From an uncultured Lactobacillaceae bacterium (lineage in GTDB: Bacteria > Bacillota > Bacilli > Lactobacillales > Lactobacillaceae): a DNA stretch of 17,119 nucleotides. Of the stretch, positions 5,316 to 13,646 are shown in pieces. The position numbers were made by a program, and so were the translations under genes. The stretch spans positions 1 to 17,119 of the forward strand of contig CAKQCC010000015.1 of NCBI GenBank assembly GCA_934216625.1, given 5' to 3'. Under the pieces are notes generated by a model that was not told the DNA's origin, did not search any database, and was given only the letters and a program-made list of their open reading frames with translations. Positions within the stretch are counted from its first letter, which is position 1, and each line of letters begins with the position of its first letter.

Positions 5316-7925
5316 ATGTTTAAGCATTCTGGGCTAAATCGAGTTTTGATTATTATCGTTTGGATTGTAATCGTTAGTTGGGCCGTTATCCAACTCCCTA
5401 ATTTGAATAACTCTGCAGCCTTCAACAACCAAATTGTTAACCAACCGCAAGTCAATACTCTTAATCAAAGCCGGGTTCGCCGAATCCAAAAACGCTGGGG
5501 TCGGGGAATGGACTCGGGACACGTTGTTGATTTAGTTTACAATCGTTCCGGGCGAATTACGGATCGATTTCAGCGTCGGATCAATTATAAGCTCGCTCAG
5601 CTTAGAGTTCATCAGAGAACCGACGGAATCAGCGCGCTGACCGACGTTAATACGGATCGAGACGGCAGTAACGAGCTAAAATCGAAGGACGGCTCAACCG
5701 AAATTGTTAGAGCCTTAGTAGTTCACCAAAATTACGCTAAAGATCTTAGCCGATTGTTGAAACAAGCCAAGGTTAAAGGCTGTCGAACCAGTGTTACCGG
5801 TCCCCGAATTGTAAAAATGGCTGAAGATTACCGAATCTTTAACCTGACCAAAATGATCGCCTTGATTAGTCTGATCGCGTCGGGGCTAATCATCGGGTTA
5901 ATTTTCAAATCATTGATTGCGCCGCTGGTTTCAATCATTACTTTAGCCGTTTCCGGAATTGTAACAATGGGCTTAGTTTGCTGGCTAACTACTAAAAATC
6001 AATTAACTTTATCTGAATTCACGCCGCTGATGATTTTTGTGATAACCGTTATTATCGGGACGTTAATGAACAACCTAATCTATCGAACGGTTGCTCAAAA
6101 ATTACCGATTTACCGAAACGCCAGCAACGCAGCTGTGGCGGCAATTAAGAAGATTAAGGCCCCGGTTCTGATCAGCGGAACTACTTTAACGCTGGCCTTC
6201 GGAATCGCCGCGATTACTAATAACGCGGTGATTAAACCGATTGCTGTTTTCGGAATTACCATTGCGGTCGTAACTTTAGCGGCATTCACCATTAACTTTG
6301 CCTTGATTTCATGGTTGGGAAACACTTTCCTGTGGCCCAATCGTTATCATTCGGTTTCGGGTCATCATTGGTTATGGAATCGACTCGCTCGGTTTTCACT
6401 TTGGCAGCCAATTGCGGGATTAATTGCGATTGCTTACTTAGTGGTTCCGTTTGCGTATTCCTACCGTCCAAACGTTAACTTTGCTCAGATTAACGATTTA
6501 AGTGTCAAAAATCAGGCTCAAGCTGGTTTTGATCAGATGAAGGCTCATTTCGCAGAAGGTAAAGCCGAACCGGTAACGATTGATTTAAAGAATTCGGCTC
6601 ATTTTGATCATGAACGGGAACTTAAACCCCTTGATGATTTGACCAATAAGCTGCAGTCGACGCGGGGCGTTAACGCCGTTTATTCGTTAACTCAGCCGAA
6701 CGGGATTCCTAACCGCAAATATTATTTACGTCACCAGCTTTTAGCAGTTGACGATAATTTAAACCAAGCTCAAAATCAACTCGCTAAAGTTACTCGGCAG
6801 GTTCGAACTGGCCAGAAGCGGGCCAATCCCAACCGACTTAACGCCGTTAGTCGTCAGCTTGCCCACGTTCAAGATACCCAAGATCAGCTTAAGAATCAGC
6901 CGTCAATTCGTTCCAATCGTTCTCACGGGAAAGTAAGTCACCAGCTAGTTAAGTACCAAAGCGCAGTCAACGGCTTTGAGCAAAACCTCAGTCAAGCTGT
7001 TGCAACCGCTAATACCGGAACTAATGCGGCCGATAATAATTTAAAACAACTTCGTCAACAATTTAAGCAACTTCACCACCAACTTAAACTGGCCAGCGAA
7101 CAAGCTGAATCTGCCGGTCAAGAACTAAACGAAATTTATGAATACTTGAGCGAACTTCAGGCTTCTGAAGCTGCGAAAACCTACTTTATTACCAGTAATC
7201 AAATTGCCGATACCGATTTCCAGCAGGATCTCGTTAATTTTACTAACGCTAACCGAAACGTTACTAGACTTAGGGTCATCTTTAATCAAGCTCCCGAATT
7301 GCAAAATAACGCTAAACAAATTAAGCGATTAAAATCGGTGGTTCGTGATCAATTACGGGGAACTCCACTTAGCAATTCCCAAATTATGATGACCGGTGAG
7401 CCCGTTCGGGATGCAGTCATCCAGCACCGTTTTAACACCGGAAGCATCAAAGCGGTATTAATGATCGCTGCCGTAATTATGCTCAGCCTAGCGTTAGTCA
7501 GCCGTAAAGTTCTGCAACCGTTTTACTGGTTGCTCAGTCTACTTATAAGTACGTTAGCGGGGCTTCAAATTACGGATTTAATCAGTCGATTTACCGTTAA
7601 TCAGGGTCAATTTAACTGGCAGACCGTTGCAAGTGGCACCGGAATCGTGATCAGTGTCGCGGTTTGGGAGCTGATCCAGCTCAGTTTAGTTAGCCGGAAG
7701 CATCAGCAACCTAGATTAATTTTGACCCGGTGCGGTCAAATGGTTAGTAGTTTGGTTTGGATCCTGCTTTTTGCCGTGGTTGGTTTAATTTGGGGATTCA
7801 ACTATCCGATCGTTCGAATCGGGTTAATTGCCACAATCTCGATCGTGATTTTTAATTTAGTGTTACCGCTTTTGGCTAGTGCGACTGGTAAATTAGCCCA
7901 GAAATTGCAACGGAGCCGAATTTGA
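5316..7925 (+). CDS. MMPL/RND-type membrane protein with degenerate proton-relay motifs
   Basis: The 869-residue protein has the MMPL layout: one membrane helix (9-27), an extracellular domain (28-175), six helices between 179 and 384, a second extracellular domain (about 385-708) and five helices between 711 and 855. The second extracellular domain contains a long Gln/Asn-rich predicted coiled coil (about 475-620). MMPL proteins move lipids or other hydrophobic molecules using proton force through an Asp-Tyr pair in TM4 and TM10. Here TM4 reads VIIGTLMNNLIYRTV where GxDYxxFxxxR is expected, and the equivalent helix of the second half (GIVISVAVWELIQLSLVSR) also lacks the pair. Transport may be lost or work differently. 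AAGGGAG lies 8 bases before the ATG. The gene is divergent from the glucosaminidase, and no TetR regulator is next to it. Confidence 0.87.
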   Translation: MFKHSGLNRVLIIIVWIVIVSWAVIQLPNLNNSAAFNNQIVNQPQVNTLNQSRVRRIQKRWGRGMDSGHVVDLVYNRSGRITDRFQRRINYKLAQLRVHQRTDGISALTDVNTDRDGSNELKSKDGSTEIVRALVVHQNYAKDLSRLLKQAKVKGCRTSVTGPRIVKMAEDYRIFNLTKMIALISLIASGLIIGLIFKSLIAPLVSIITLAVSGIVTMGLVCWLTTKNQLTLSEFTPLMIFVITVIIGTLMNNLIYRTVAQKLPIYRNASNAAVAAIKKIKAPVLISGTTLTLAFGIAAITNNAVIKPIAVFGITIAVVTLAAFTINFALISWLGNTFLWPNRYHSVSGHHWLWNRLARFSLWQPIAGLIAIAYLVVPFAYSYRPNVNFAQINDLSVKNQAQAGFDQMKAHFAEGKAEPVTIDLKNSAHFDHERELKPLDDLTNKLQSTRGVNAVYSLTQPNGIPNRKYYLRHQLLAVDDNLNQAQNQLAKVTRQVRTGQKRANPNRLNAVSRQLAHVQDTQDQLKNQPSIRSNRSHGKVSHQLVKYQSAVNGFEQNLSQAVATANTGTNAADNNLKQLRQQFKQLHHQLKLASEQAESAGQELNEIYEYLSELQASEAAKTYFITSNQIADTDFQQDLVNFTNANRNVTRLRVIFNQAPELQNNAKQIKRLKSVVRDQLRGTPLSNSQIMMTGEPVRDAVIQHRFNTGSIKAVLMIAAVIMLSLALVSRKVLQPFYWLLSLLISTLAGLQITDLISRFTVNQGQFNWQTVASGTGIVISVAVWELIQLSLVSRKHQQPRLILTRCGQMVSSLVWILLFAVVGLIWGFNYPIVRIGLIATISIVIFNLVLPLLASATGKLAQKLQRSRI

Positions 7926-7951
7926 AAAGTAGGCTTTAAATCAATTACAAT
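7922..7951 (+). promoter_or_regulatory. Putative promoter of the NlpC/P60 gene
   Basis: TTGAAA (7922-7927), an 18-base spacer and TACAAT (7946-7951), about 50 bases before the start codon. The -35 overlaps the stop codon of the MMPL gene. No terminator is seen between the two genes, so read-through from MMPL is also possible. Confidence 0.5.
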
Positions 7952-8000
7952 AAATTTGGTAATTACGAAAATAAAACTTGAAAGGGTAAGAAATTAAAGT

Positions 8001-8702
8001 ATGAAGTGTTTAACACAAATTTGGACGGGTACGTTAACGCTTGGTTTATTGACGGCTGCTGGAGCCAGTGCTTCCGCCAACAGTAATCAGGTTGCTGGAA
8101 ACGACAGTTATAATTGGATGAAAAATCCGGTTATGAAAATCAGGGAACCGAGTTTCTTACAGAAAAAGCAGGCTGATCCAGAAAATTATCAAGCTAAGCC
8201 AAAGCAATGCGCAGTTAAATCAGTTAGTAATCCTGGACAAGTCAACGATTCTAGCGTTCAAAATCCTCAGAATCAGAACCAGCTAACTTCAATGCCGATT
8301 CAGTCTAGGTCTCAATGGCGATTTAACCACAGCCAGATTTATCAGCTCGCGCAATCTAAACTTAGCGATCCGTATATGTATGGGGCGAGCGGTGACAACG
8401 AATTTGATTGCTCGGGTTACACTCAGTATTTATACCGAAGAGCTAAAAACATTACCATTCCGAGAACTGCCCAAGCTCAATATGATAATGAACGTCACGT
8501 TCCGTATCAAAACATTAAAGCCGGTAATTTAGTTTTCTTTGGTTTATCTAAAAATGACATCAGTCACGTTGGCATGTACATCGGAAACGGTAAAATGATT
8601 GACGCCCAAAACCGCGGGGTCGTAATCGAAAACGTTTTGGCACCGTGGTGGCACTTAGTTGGCTGCGCTCAAATAATTAAGGACGCACCATTAACTTATT
8701 AA
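8001..8702 (+). CDS. Secreted NlpC/P60 peptidoglycan endopeptidase
   Basis: The 233-residue protein has a signal peptide (1 to about 26, ending in an Ala/Ser-rich stretch, ASASANS), a low-complexity Gln/Asn/Lys linker (about 28-105) and a C-terminal NlpC/P60 domain (about 110-228). The catalytic cysteine is C137 in DCSGY, and the histidine is H189 in SHVGMYIG. The third polar residue, normally His in a context like MIHA, is Asp here (MIDAQ, D201), which is unusual. Such enzymes cut peptide stems of peptidoglycan (typically gamma-D-glutamyl to diamino acid bonds) outside the cell. An in-frame TAA just upstream limits the start to the ATG at 8001; AAAGGG is 14 bases away, farther than usual. 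A strong terminator follows. Confidence 0.92.
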   Translation: MKCLTQIWTGTLTLGLLTAAGASASANSNQVAGNDSYNWMKNPVMKIREPSFLQKKQADPENYQAKPKQCAVKSVSNPGQVNDSSVQNPQNQNQLTSMPIQSRSQWRFNHSQIYQLAQSKLSDPYMYGASGDNEFDCSGYTQYLYRRAKNITIPRTAQAQYDNERHVPYQNIKAGNLVFFGLSKNDISHVGMYIGNGKMIDAQNRGVVIENVLAPWWHLVGCAQIIKDAPLTY

Positions 8703-8718
8703 TTGAATTTACATAATT

Positions 8719-8755
8719 AAAAACAGCCCGTGAATTTAGTTCACAGGCTGTTTTT
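8719..8755. terminator. Bidirectional terminator between convergent genes
   Basis: AAAAACAGCC-C-GTGAA (8719-8734) pairs with TTCAC-A-GGCTGTTTTT (8740-8755) around a 5-base loop with one mismatch. T-runs follow the stem on both strands, serving the NlpC/P60 gene (ends 8702) and the phosphatase gene (ends 8778). Confidence 0.92.
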
Positions 8756-8777
8756 AGTTTACTAATTTGGTGATTAG

Positions 8778-9437
8778 TTACTTAATGTTGTAACCAGTGA
8801 CTTTAGCACCGTTATCGGTGACTTCCAGTTTAGTTAAGCTTCCGTTAGCCGGGCGTTTAGTGACGTCATATTTGCCGTTGCCAAATCGTTCAACCATACT
8901 CAAGACGCTGTTGCCGTGACTGATTAGCAGGACGTTATCACCGTCTTGAACTTTCGGGTTGTTCCGGATTAACTGAAAAGCCTTGTGCCAGCGTTGCCAG
9001 TATTCATGGTTGTTTTCGGCTTGGTGGAACGGGTCCGCTTCCTTTAAGAAGTCCTTTGCTTTACCGATTGAATACTTTTGAACAATGTCCTTAAAAGTCG
9101 GTAAACCGTGCGGAGCGCCCGCTAAATACCAAGTATTGTTCACGTCGCCGCCTTCGTAGTAGCCATAAAATTCTTCCCGAAAGAGCTTGGAACTAACCGG
9201 TTTGACGTTCGAAACTCGGTTGGCAGCTAGAATGATTTTCAGAGTTAATTCAGCCCTGGTGGTGTCACTGCAATAGGCGGCCGCAAATTTAACGTTGGCT
9301 AATTTTTTAGCGGTCACTTTAGCACCGTCAATGCCTTTTTGAGTCAATGGTGAATTAGCCCAGCCTTGCAGTTTATTGTAAATATTAAAATAAGTCTGTC
9401 CGTGCCGGACAATGTATAAATTAAATTTTTTGCTCAT
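8778..9437 (-). CDS. Histidine phosphatase family protein (phosphoglycerate mutase-like)
   Basis: This 219-residue cytoplasmic protein belongs to the histidine phosphatase superfamily. The phospho-accepting motif is VRHGQT (R11, H12), followed by R61, the acid E89 (FREEFYGYYEG) and the second histidine H174 in LLISHGNS. The long insertion between 95 and 150 and the lack of mutase-specific features point to a broad phosphatase rather than the glycolytic phosphoglycerate mutase; the substrate cannot be read from the sequence. CAGGTGA precedes the ATG at a suitable distance. It starts about 24 bases after the stop of the small ATP-cone-like gene, so the two are probably co-transcribed. Confidence 0.92.
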   Translation of the reverse strand: MSKKFNLYIVRHGQTYFNIYNKLQGWANSPLTQKGIDGAKVTAKKLANVKFAAAYCSDTTRAELTLKIILAANRVSNVKPVSSKLFREEFYGYYEGGDVNNTWYLAGAPHGLPTFKDIVQKYSIGKAKDFLKEADPFHQAENNHEYWQRWHKAFQLIRNNPKVQDGDNVLLISHGNSVLSMVERFGNGKYDVTKRPANGSLTKLEVTDNGAKVTGYNIK

Positions 9438-9461
9438 TTAGATCACCTGCTTTAAAAATAA

Positions 9462-9737
9462 TTAAGCTAATTGTTTCTCGTAATATTGATGGGCAATTCG
9501 CGTGTAACTGAGTTGCTCTAATGTTCGGTAAATGATGCATTTTAAATCGTGAATCTTGATTGATTTGTAAGACATCAATTGGGTCATGATGAGGACACCC
9601 GAACGATTAACGACCTTGGTGTTATCGGTCAACGAATCCAGGATCTGCCGAAGCTGATTTACGGTAAAATGAATTTCAGCTCCGTTTGGGGCCTCAACAG
9701 TCAGATCACAATTTAGAATTGGATTCGTCAACGTCAT
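9462..9737 (-). CDS. Small protein resembling a stand-alone ATP-cone domain
   Basis: The 91-residue protein has no signal peptide or membrane segment. By eye it follows the outline of an ATP-cone (the regulatory domain of NrdR and class I/III ribonucleotide reductases). It begins with a VEAPNGAEIHFTVNQL stretch where ATP-cones have V-KRDG-x-F. It ends with KIHDLKCIIYRTLEQLSYTR and then IAHQYYEK, close to the family's closing helix pattern (I-x-x-V-x-x-L-x-x-L-x-Y-x-x-x-A-x-x-Y). The Lys-Arg pair that contacts nucleotide is absent, and there is no zinc ribbon, so it is not NrdR. The family call is tentative. I chose ATG at 9737 because GGAGTGA lies 7 bases upstream; an earlier ATG at 9797 has only AGG 4 bases away. 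It probably shares a transcript with the phosphatase gene and is divergent from the lipoteichoic acid synthase gene. Confidence 0.65.
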   Translation of the reverse strand: MTLTNPILNCDLTVEAPNGAEIHFTVNQLRQILDSLTDNTKVVNRSGVLIMTQLMSYKSIKIHDLKCIIYRTLEQLSYTRIAHQYYEKQLA

Positions 9738-9907
9738 CGATACTTCACTCCATAAGTTATTGGTAATTAAGAATTGATTACTTTCATAATAAATCATTTG
9801 ACCTGGTTTTTAAATCTTAATGCCGATTTAGATCATAGAATTAATTTGATGAAGTTAAGCGCCCAGTCTGTTAAGATTAAGGTAAGTTGAAAGTGGGGAA
9901 TTTTAAT

Positions 9908-12031
9908 TTGGGCATTGTGAAACGTTTCTTAAAACAAATTAGCTCACGAATGGGCTTCTTTTGGCTTTTAGTCTTTTTGTTTTGGGCTAAAACGATTTAT
10001 GCCTACTTTACTGACTTTCAACTTGGCTTAGCGAATTCCTTTGAATATTTGGTGGCCTTAATTAATCCGGTTGCCACAACGGTTTTTCTTTTTGGGTTAG
10101 CCCTTTATTTTAAGAAATCACGGTTTTTTTACCCGCTAATCTTCATCATTGATATTCTGAACACGGTTTTACTTTATCTGAACGTGATTTACTTCCGTGA
10201 ATTTACCGATTTCATGACGGTCAACACCATGACCGGATATTCAAAAGTCAACCAGGGATTAAGCGGAAGTTCAATGGCGCTGACGTCACCTCACGATGTT
10301 ATTTATTGGGCCGATCTAATCTTAGTTTTAATTCTGATGATTTTTCGGGTCATTAAGATTGATCATCATCCCGTCGGCGTCAAAAAAAGCTTTGCGATCA
10401 CTTCCGTGGCTTGCTTAATCTTTGCGGCCAACCTGTTAATGGGTGAAGCGGCTCGACCGCAACTAATCACCAGGACTTTTGACCGGACCTACATCGTTAA
10501 ATACCTGGGCTTGGATGCCTTTACCGCTTACGACGGATTAAAGTCCCAGCACAATCGTGATATGCGAGAAGACGCCACTAAATCGCAATTAAAGAGCGTA
10601 ACTGATTTTACTCGAAAACATTATGCGGCACCGAATCCACAGATGTACGGGATGGCCCGGGGCAAGAACGTCATTATTATTCACCTCGAAAGTTTTCAGC
10701 AGTTTCTAATTGATAAAAAAATCAACGGGAAACCGGTGACCCCGTTCCTGAACAAGCTTTATCATAGTCACCAGACCTATTCGTTTGATAATTTCTTTCA
10801 TCAAGTCGGTCAAGGTAAGACTTCGGACGCCGAAAACATGTTAGAAACCAGTACCTACGGACTTCCGCAGGGCTCGTTGTTTGCGCAGCTCGGCAGCGAC
10901 AACACTTTCCAGGCCGCACCGGCAATTCTGTGGCAGCGCCGGCATTACACCAGCGCAGTTTTCCACGGTAACGTGGCTAGTTTCTGGAACCGGAATAACA
11001 CTTATAAAAACATGGGTTACCAATACTTCTTTGACGCCAGCTATTACAACACGTCCGGTGATCGTTCAACCGGCTACGGATTAAAGGATAAACTACTGTT
11101 CCACGACTCAGTCCGTTACTTGCAGCACCTTCAGCAACCGTTTTACGTCAAATACATCACGGTCACCAATCATTTTCCGTACACTTTAGATTCCGAAGAT
11201 TCAGACTTTAAAGGGCCTGACACTGACGATAACGTCGTCAATAACTACTTTCGAACCGCCCATTATTTAGATGAATCCGTTCGTGAATTTTATCACTACT
11301 TAAGGGCTTCGGGATTACTCAAAAATTCAATGATCGTGCTTTACGGTGATCACTACGGAATTTCTAATTCCGAGAACCCTGATTTGGCTAAAGTGTTAGG
11401 AGTTAGTGCCGATAAATGGAACGGTTTCGATAACGCTAAGGTCCAGCGGGTGCCGTTCATGATTAACATGCAGGGGATTAACAACGGCCATGTCGACCAC
11501 ACTTACGGTGGTGAAATCGACGTCTTGCCGACAATCATGCATTTATTAGGAATTAGCACTAAACCGTACGTTCAGTTCGGGACCGATCTTTTTGCCAAGC
11601 ACCATGACCAAGTCGTGCCGTTCCGCAACCGGGATTGGGTAACCCCGAAATACACTTCGGTTGGGGGAACCGTATATCGAAACAAGACCGGTGCTGAAGT
11701 TCATCCCCATGGTAGATTGCTGCAAAAATTTGCCCGGATTCAAGCCAAAGTTGACCTTGAATTATCACTATCTGACGAATTGAATGAACAAAACTTGTTA
11801 CGCTTTTACCACCCGTTTGATTTTGATCCGGTTGACCCGAACCACTATAACTATGACCACGGTTTGCTAAAGGCCGAAAAATTAGAAAAGAAGTTCGGCC
11901 GAAAGTCACGAAGCTTGTATGATAAACGGCATCATTCAACCGTTGATTTGTACAAGACTGACGCTCCGGAACTTGACGATAATGATACCGATTCAAATCG
12001 GATGAAACCGAACGAACAATCTGATAATTAA
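9908..12031 (+). CDS. ltaS: Lipoteichoic acid synthase, type I
   Basis: The protein (707 residues from this start) has five N-terminal membrane helices (about 17-35, 46-68, 75-96, 131-148, 162-179) and a large extracellular sulfatase-like domain. It polymerises glycerol phosphate from phosphatidylglycerol onto a glycolipid anchor outside the membrane, using Mn2+. The active-site residues of LtaS are visible: E261 (HLESF), the nucleophile T305 (GQGKTSDAE), W360 and R362 (SFWNRN), H422 (TNHFP) and D481/H482 (YGDHYG). Similarity to Staphylococcus aureus LtaS runs the whole length, with an extra hydrophilic tail of about 40 residues. No clear AxA processing site is seen before the catalytic domain. 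The start is a TTG at 9908, GTGGGG being 9 bases upstream; TTG at 9887 and GTG at 9917 are alternatives. I see no convincing promoter in the gap before it. Confidence 0.95.
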   Translation: MGIVKRFLKQISSRMGFFWLLVFLFWAKTIYAYFTDFQLGLANSFEYLVALINPVATTVFLFGLALYFKKSRFFYPLIFIIDILNTVLLYLNVIYFREFTDFMTVNTMTGYSKVNQGLSGSSMALTSPHDVIYWADLILVLILMIFRVIKIDHHPVGVKKSFAITSVACLIFAANLLMGEAARPQLITRTFDRTYIVKYLGLDAFTAYDGLKSQHNRDMREDATKSQLKSVTDFTRKHYAAPNPQMYGMARGKNVIIIHLESFQQFLIDKKINGKPVTPFLNKLYHSHQTYSFDNFFHQVGQGKTSDAENMLETSTYGLPQGSLFAQLGSDNTFQAAPAILWQRRHYTSAVFHGNVASFWNRNNTYKNMGYQYFFDASYYNTSGDRSTGYGLKDKLLFHDSVRYLQHLQQPFYVKYITVTNHFPYTLDSEDSDFKGPDTDDNVVNNYFRTAHYLDESVREFYHYLRASGLLKNSMIVLYGDHYGISNSENPDLAKVLGVSADKWNGFDNAKVQRVPFMINMQGINNGHVDHTYGGEIDVLPTIMHLLGISTKPYVQFGTDLFAKHHDQVVPFRNRDWVTPKYTSVGGTVYRNKTGAEVHPHGRLLQKFARIQAKVDLELSLSDELNEQNLLRFYHPFDFDPVDPNHYNYDHGLLKAEKLEKKFGRKSRSLYDKRHHSTVDLYKTDAPELDDNDTDSNRMKPNEQSDN

Positions 12032-12084
12032 ACTAAAAAACCAGCTGGATTCAAGAATCCAACTGGCCTTTTAGTCTTTTTTTT
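12032..12084 (+). terminator. Terminator of the lipoteichoic acid synthase gene
   Basis: CCAGCTGGATT (12041-12051) pairs with AATCCAACTGG (12056-12066) with one mismatch around a 4-base loop. An outer ACTAAAA/TTTTAGT pairing and a run of eight T (12077-12084) follow. It begins directly after the stop codon. Confidence 0.88.
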
Positions 12085-12090
12085 ACAGGC

Positions 12091-12128
12091 CAAAAATAAA
12101 ACCGGCTCAAAAAGCCGGCTTTTATTTT
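12091..12128 (-). terminator. Terminator of the second gnd gene
   Basis: CCGGCT (12102-12107) and AGCCGG (12113-12118) form a short GC-rich stem with a 5-base loop. On the minus strand it is followed by TTTTATTTTT. The plus strand also has a T-rich tail, so it can act in both directions. It lies about 20 bases after the gnd stop codon. Confidence 0.85.
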
Positions 12129-12148
12129 ATTAAATTTAATTAATTAAA

Positions 12149-13585
12149 TTACTTATTGCTGTTTTCTAAATCTGATAAGTGTAACCGAGTTCCGGTTCGG
12201 TCGATATTATCACGGAAGAAGACTCCATGATCACCAAAGGTGTCTCGCATCATCTGAATGCAGGCTGAATTTGGACTAACTGGATTACGGTAAGCATCGA
12301 AGTAGGAAACGGCGGAACTGAAGCACGGAATCGCAACTCCGTTCTTCATTGCTAAGGCAGCAATGTCACGAGCAGCATCCTGGTACTTGTTGGCAACGCC
12401 AGCGAAGTAAGAATCTTCTAATAAGTTTGGTAACTGCGGGTTCTTCTTGAAGGCTGCTTCAATGTTCTGTAATAACTTAGCACGGATAATGCAACCGGCT
12501 TCCCAATCAACCGCAATTTCGTTGTAATGGTAATTCCAGTTGTAATGCTTAGAAGCAAACCGTAACTGTTCGAAACCTTGGGCATAACTGATGACTTTGC
12601 CGAAGTACAAAGCCTTTCGGGCTTCTTCGATTACGTCATCACTCGGCTTAACTTTTTCACTCGCGTCGGGGCCGTTCAAAACTTTAGCGGCATCGGCACG
12701 TTCATGTTTAAGCATTGATACGAACCGGGAATAAACGGCTTCGGTGATGATGGACTGCGGAACACCTAAGTTTAAGGCATCCTGACTACTCCATTTTCCG
12801 GTTCCTTTGTTTTCGGCTTCGTCCAAAATGATGTCGATTACCGGTTTGCCGTTCTTATCTTTCTTGGCCAGTAAGTTCGCGAAAATGTCGATCAGGTAAC
12901 TGTCTAATTCACCCTGATTCCATTTCTTGAAAATACTGGCGATCTTGTCGACGCTTAAACCAACTAAGTGCCGTAAGATCGTGTAAGTTTCACCGATTAA
13001 TTCTTCATCAGCGTATTCGATTCCGTTATGAACCATCTTAACGTAGTGACCAGCACCGTTTGGTCCACAATAGATTTCGGTTGGTCGGCCATCCGGAGTC
13101 TTAGCGGCAATCTTGTCTAAAATCGGCTTGATGTTTTCGTAAGCACTCTTTTGACCACCTGGCATTAAAGCAGGGCCGAAACGAGCACCGGAAGTACCAC
13201 CGGATACTCCCATGCCGATGAAGTTAATGCCGGATTTATCTAATTTCTTGTTTCGGGCAATGGTGTCCTTGAACGGAGTGTTACCACCGTCGACTAAGGT
13301 ATCACCCTTGTCTAATAACGGAATTAATTTATTAATAACGATGTCAGTTGGTTTTCCAGCCTTAATCATCATAACAATATTCCGAGGCTTCTTAATAGCC
13401 TTAACTAAGTCTTCTAAAGAATAAGTTGCGATTAAATTCTTGCCAGAATTGCGTTGAACAAATCGCTTCGTTTTAGAGCCAGTTCGGTTCCATACAGCAA
13501 CGGTGTAGCCACGGCTTTCAATGTTTAAAGCCAGGTTACTGCCCATTGGTGCGACACCAATGACTCCAATATTTGCTTGTTTCAT
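12149..13585 (-). CDS. gnd: 6-Phosphogluconate dehydrogenase (decarboxylating), second copy
   Basis: This 478-residue protein has the full length of the family. It oxidises and decarboxylates 6-phosphogluconate to ribulose-5-phosphate, reducing NADP+. Visible parts are the Rossmann motif GVIGVAPMGSNLALN, the NADP-type loop WNRTGSK (30s), GGNT, the catalytic GHYVKMVHNGIEYADEE (K183, H186, N187, E190) and the phosphate site K260/T262 in NKGTGKW, with R296, R447 and H453 completing it. Two deviations are seen: the SGGEEGA loop reads SGGTSGA (T131, S132), and the C-terminus after FGDHG differs from the usual AHTYERID form. AAAGGAG lies about 10 bases before the ATG. The gap of 61 bases to the first gnd copy contains a promoter, so this copy can be expressed independently of zwf. 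Confidence 0.95.
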   Translation of the reverse strand: MKQANIGVIGVAPMGSNLALNIESRGYTVAVWNRTGSKTKRFVQRNSGKNLIATYSLEDLVKAIKKPRNIVMMIKAGKPTDIVINKLIPLLDKGDTLVDGGNTPFKDTIARNKKLDKSGINFIGMGVSGGTSGARFGPALMPGGQKSAYENIKPILDKIAAKTPDGRPTEIYCGPNGAGHYVKMVHNGIEYADEELIGETYTILRHLVGLSVDKIASIFKKWNQGELDSYLIDIFANLLAKKDKNGKPVIDIILDEAENKGTGKWSSQDALNLGVPQSIITEAVYSRFVSMLKHERADAAKVLNGPDASEKVKPSDDVIEEARKALYFGKVISYAQGFEQLRFASKHYNWNYHYNEIAVDWEAGCIIRAKLLQNIEAAFKKNPQLPNLLEDSYFAGVANKYQDAARDIAALAMKNGVAIPCFSSAVSYFDAYRNPVSPNSACIQMMRDTFGDHGVFFRDNIDRTGTRLHLSDLENSNK

Positions 13586-13610
13586 TATAAATGAACTCCT
13601 TTCCTTTTAT

Positions 13611-13639
13611 ATAATATCACTTATTTTGATTATCCTTAA
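13611..13639 (-). promoter_or_regulatory. Putative promoter of the second gnd gene
   Basis: On the minus strand TTAAGG (13639-13634), a 17-base spacer and TATTAT (13616-13611), ending about 25 bases before the start codon. No terminator is seen between the two gnd copies. Confidence 0.5.
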
Positions 13640-13646
13640 CCTAAAT

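Noticed and set aside
9738..9797. Extension of the ATP-cone-like gene by 20 residues to an ATG at 9797
   Set aside because: Only AGG is present 4 bases before it, while the ATG at 9737 has GGAGTGA at a good distance. It remains possible.
11559..11996. A 145-codon open frame on the minus strand
   Set aside because: It lies entirely inside the lipoteichoic acid synthase coding sequence, whose homology runs through it, and it shows no domain or ribosome binding site.
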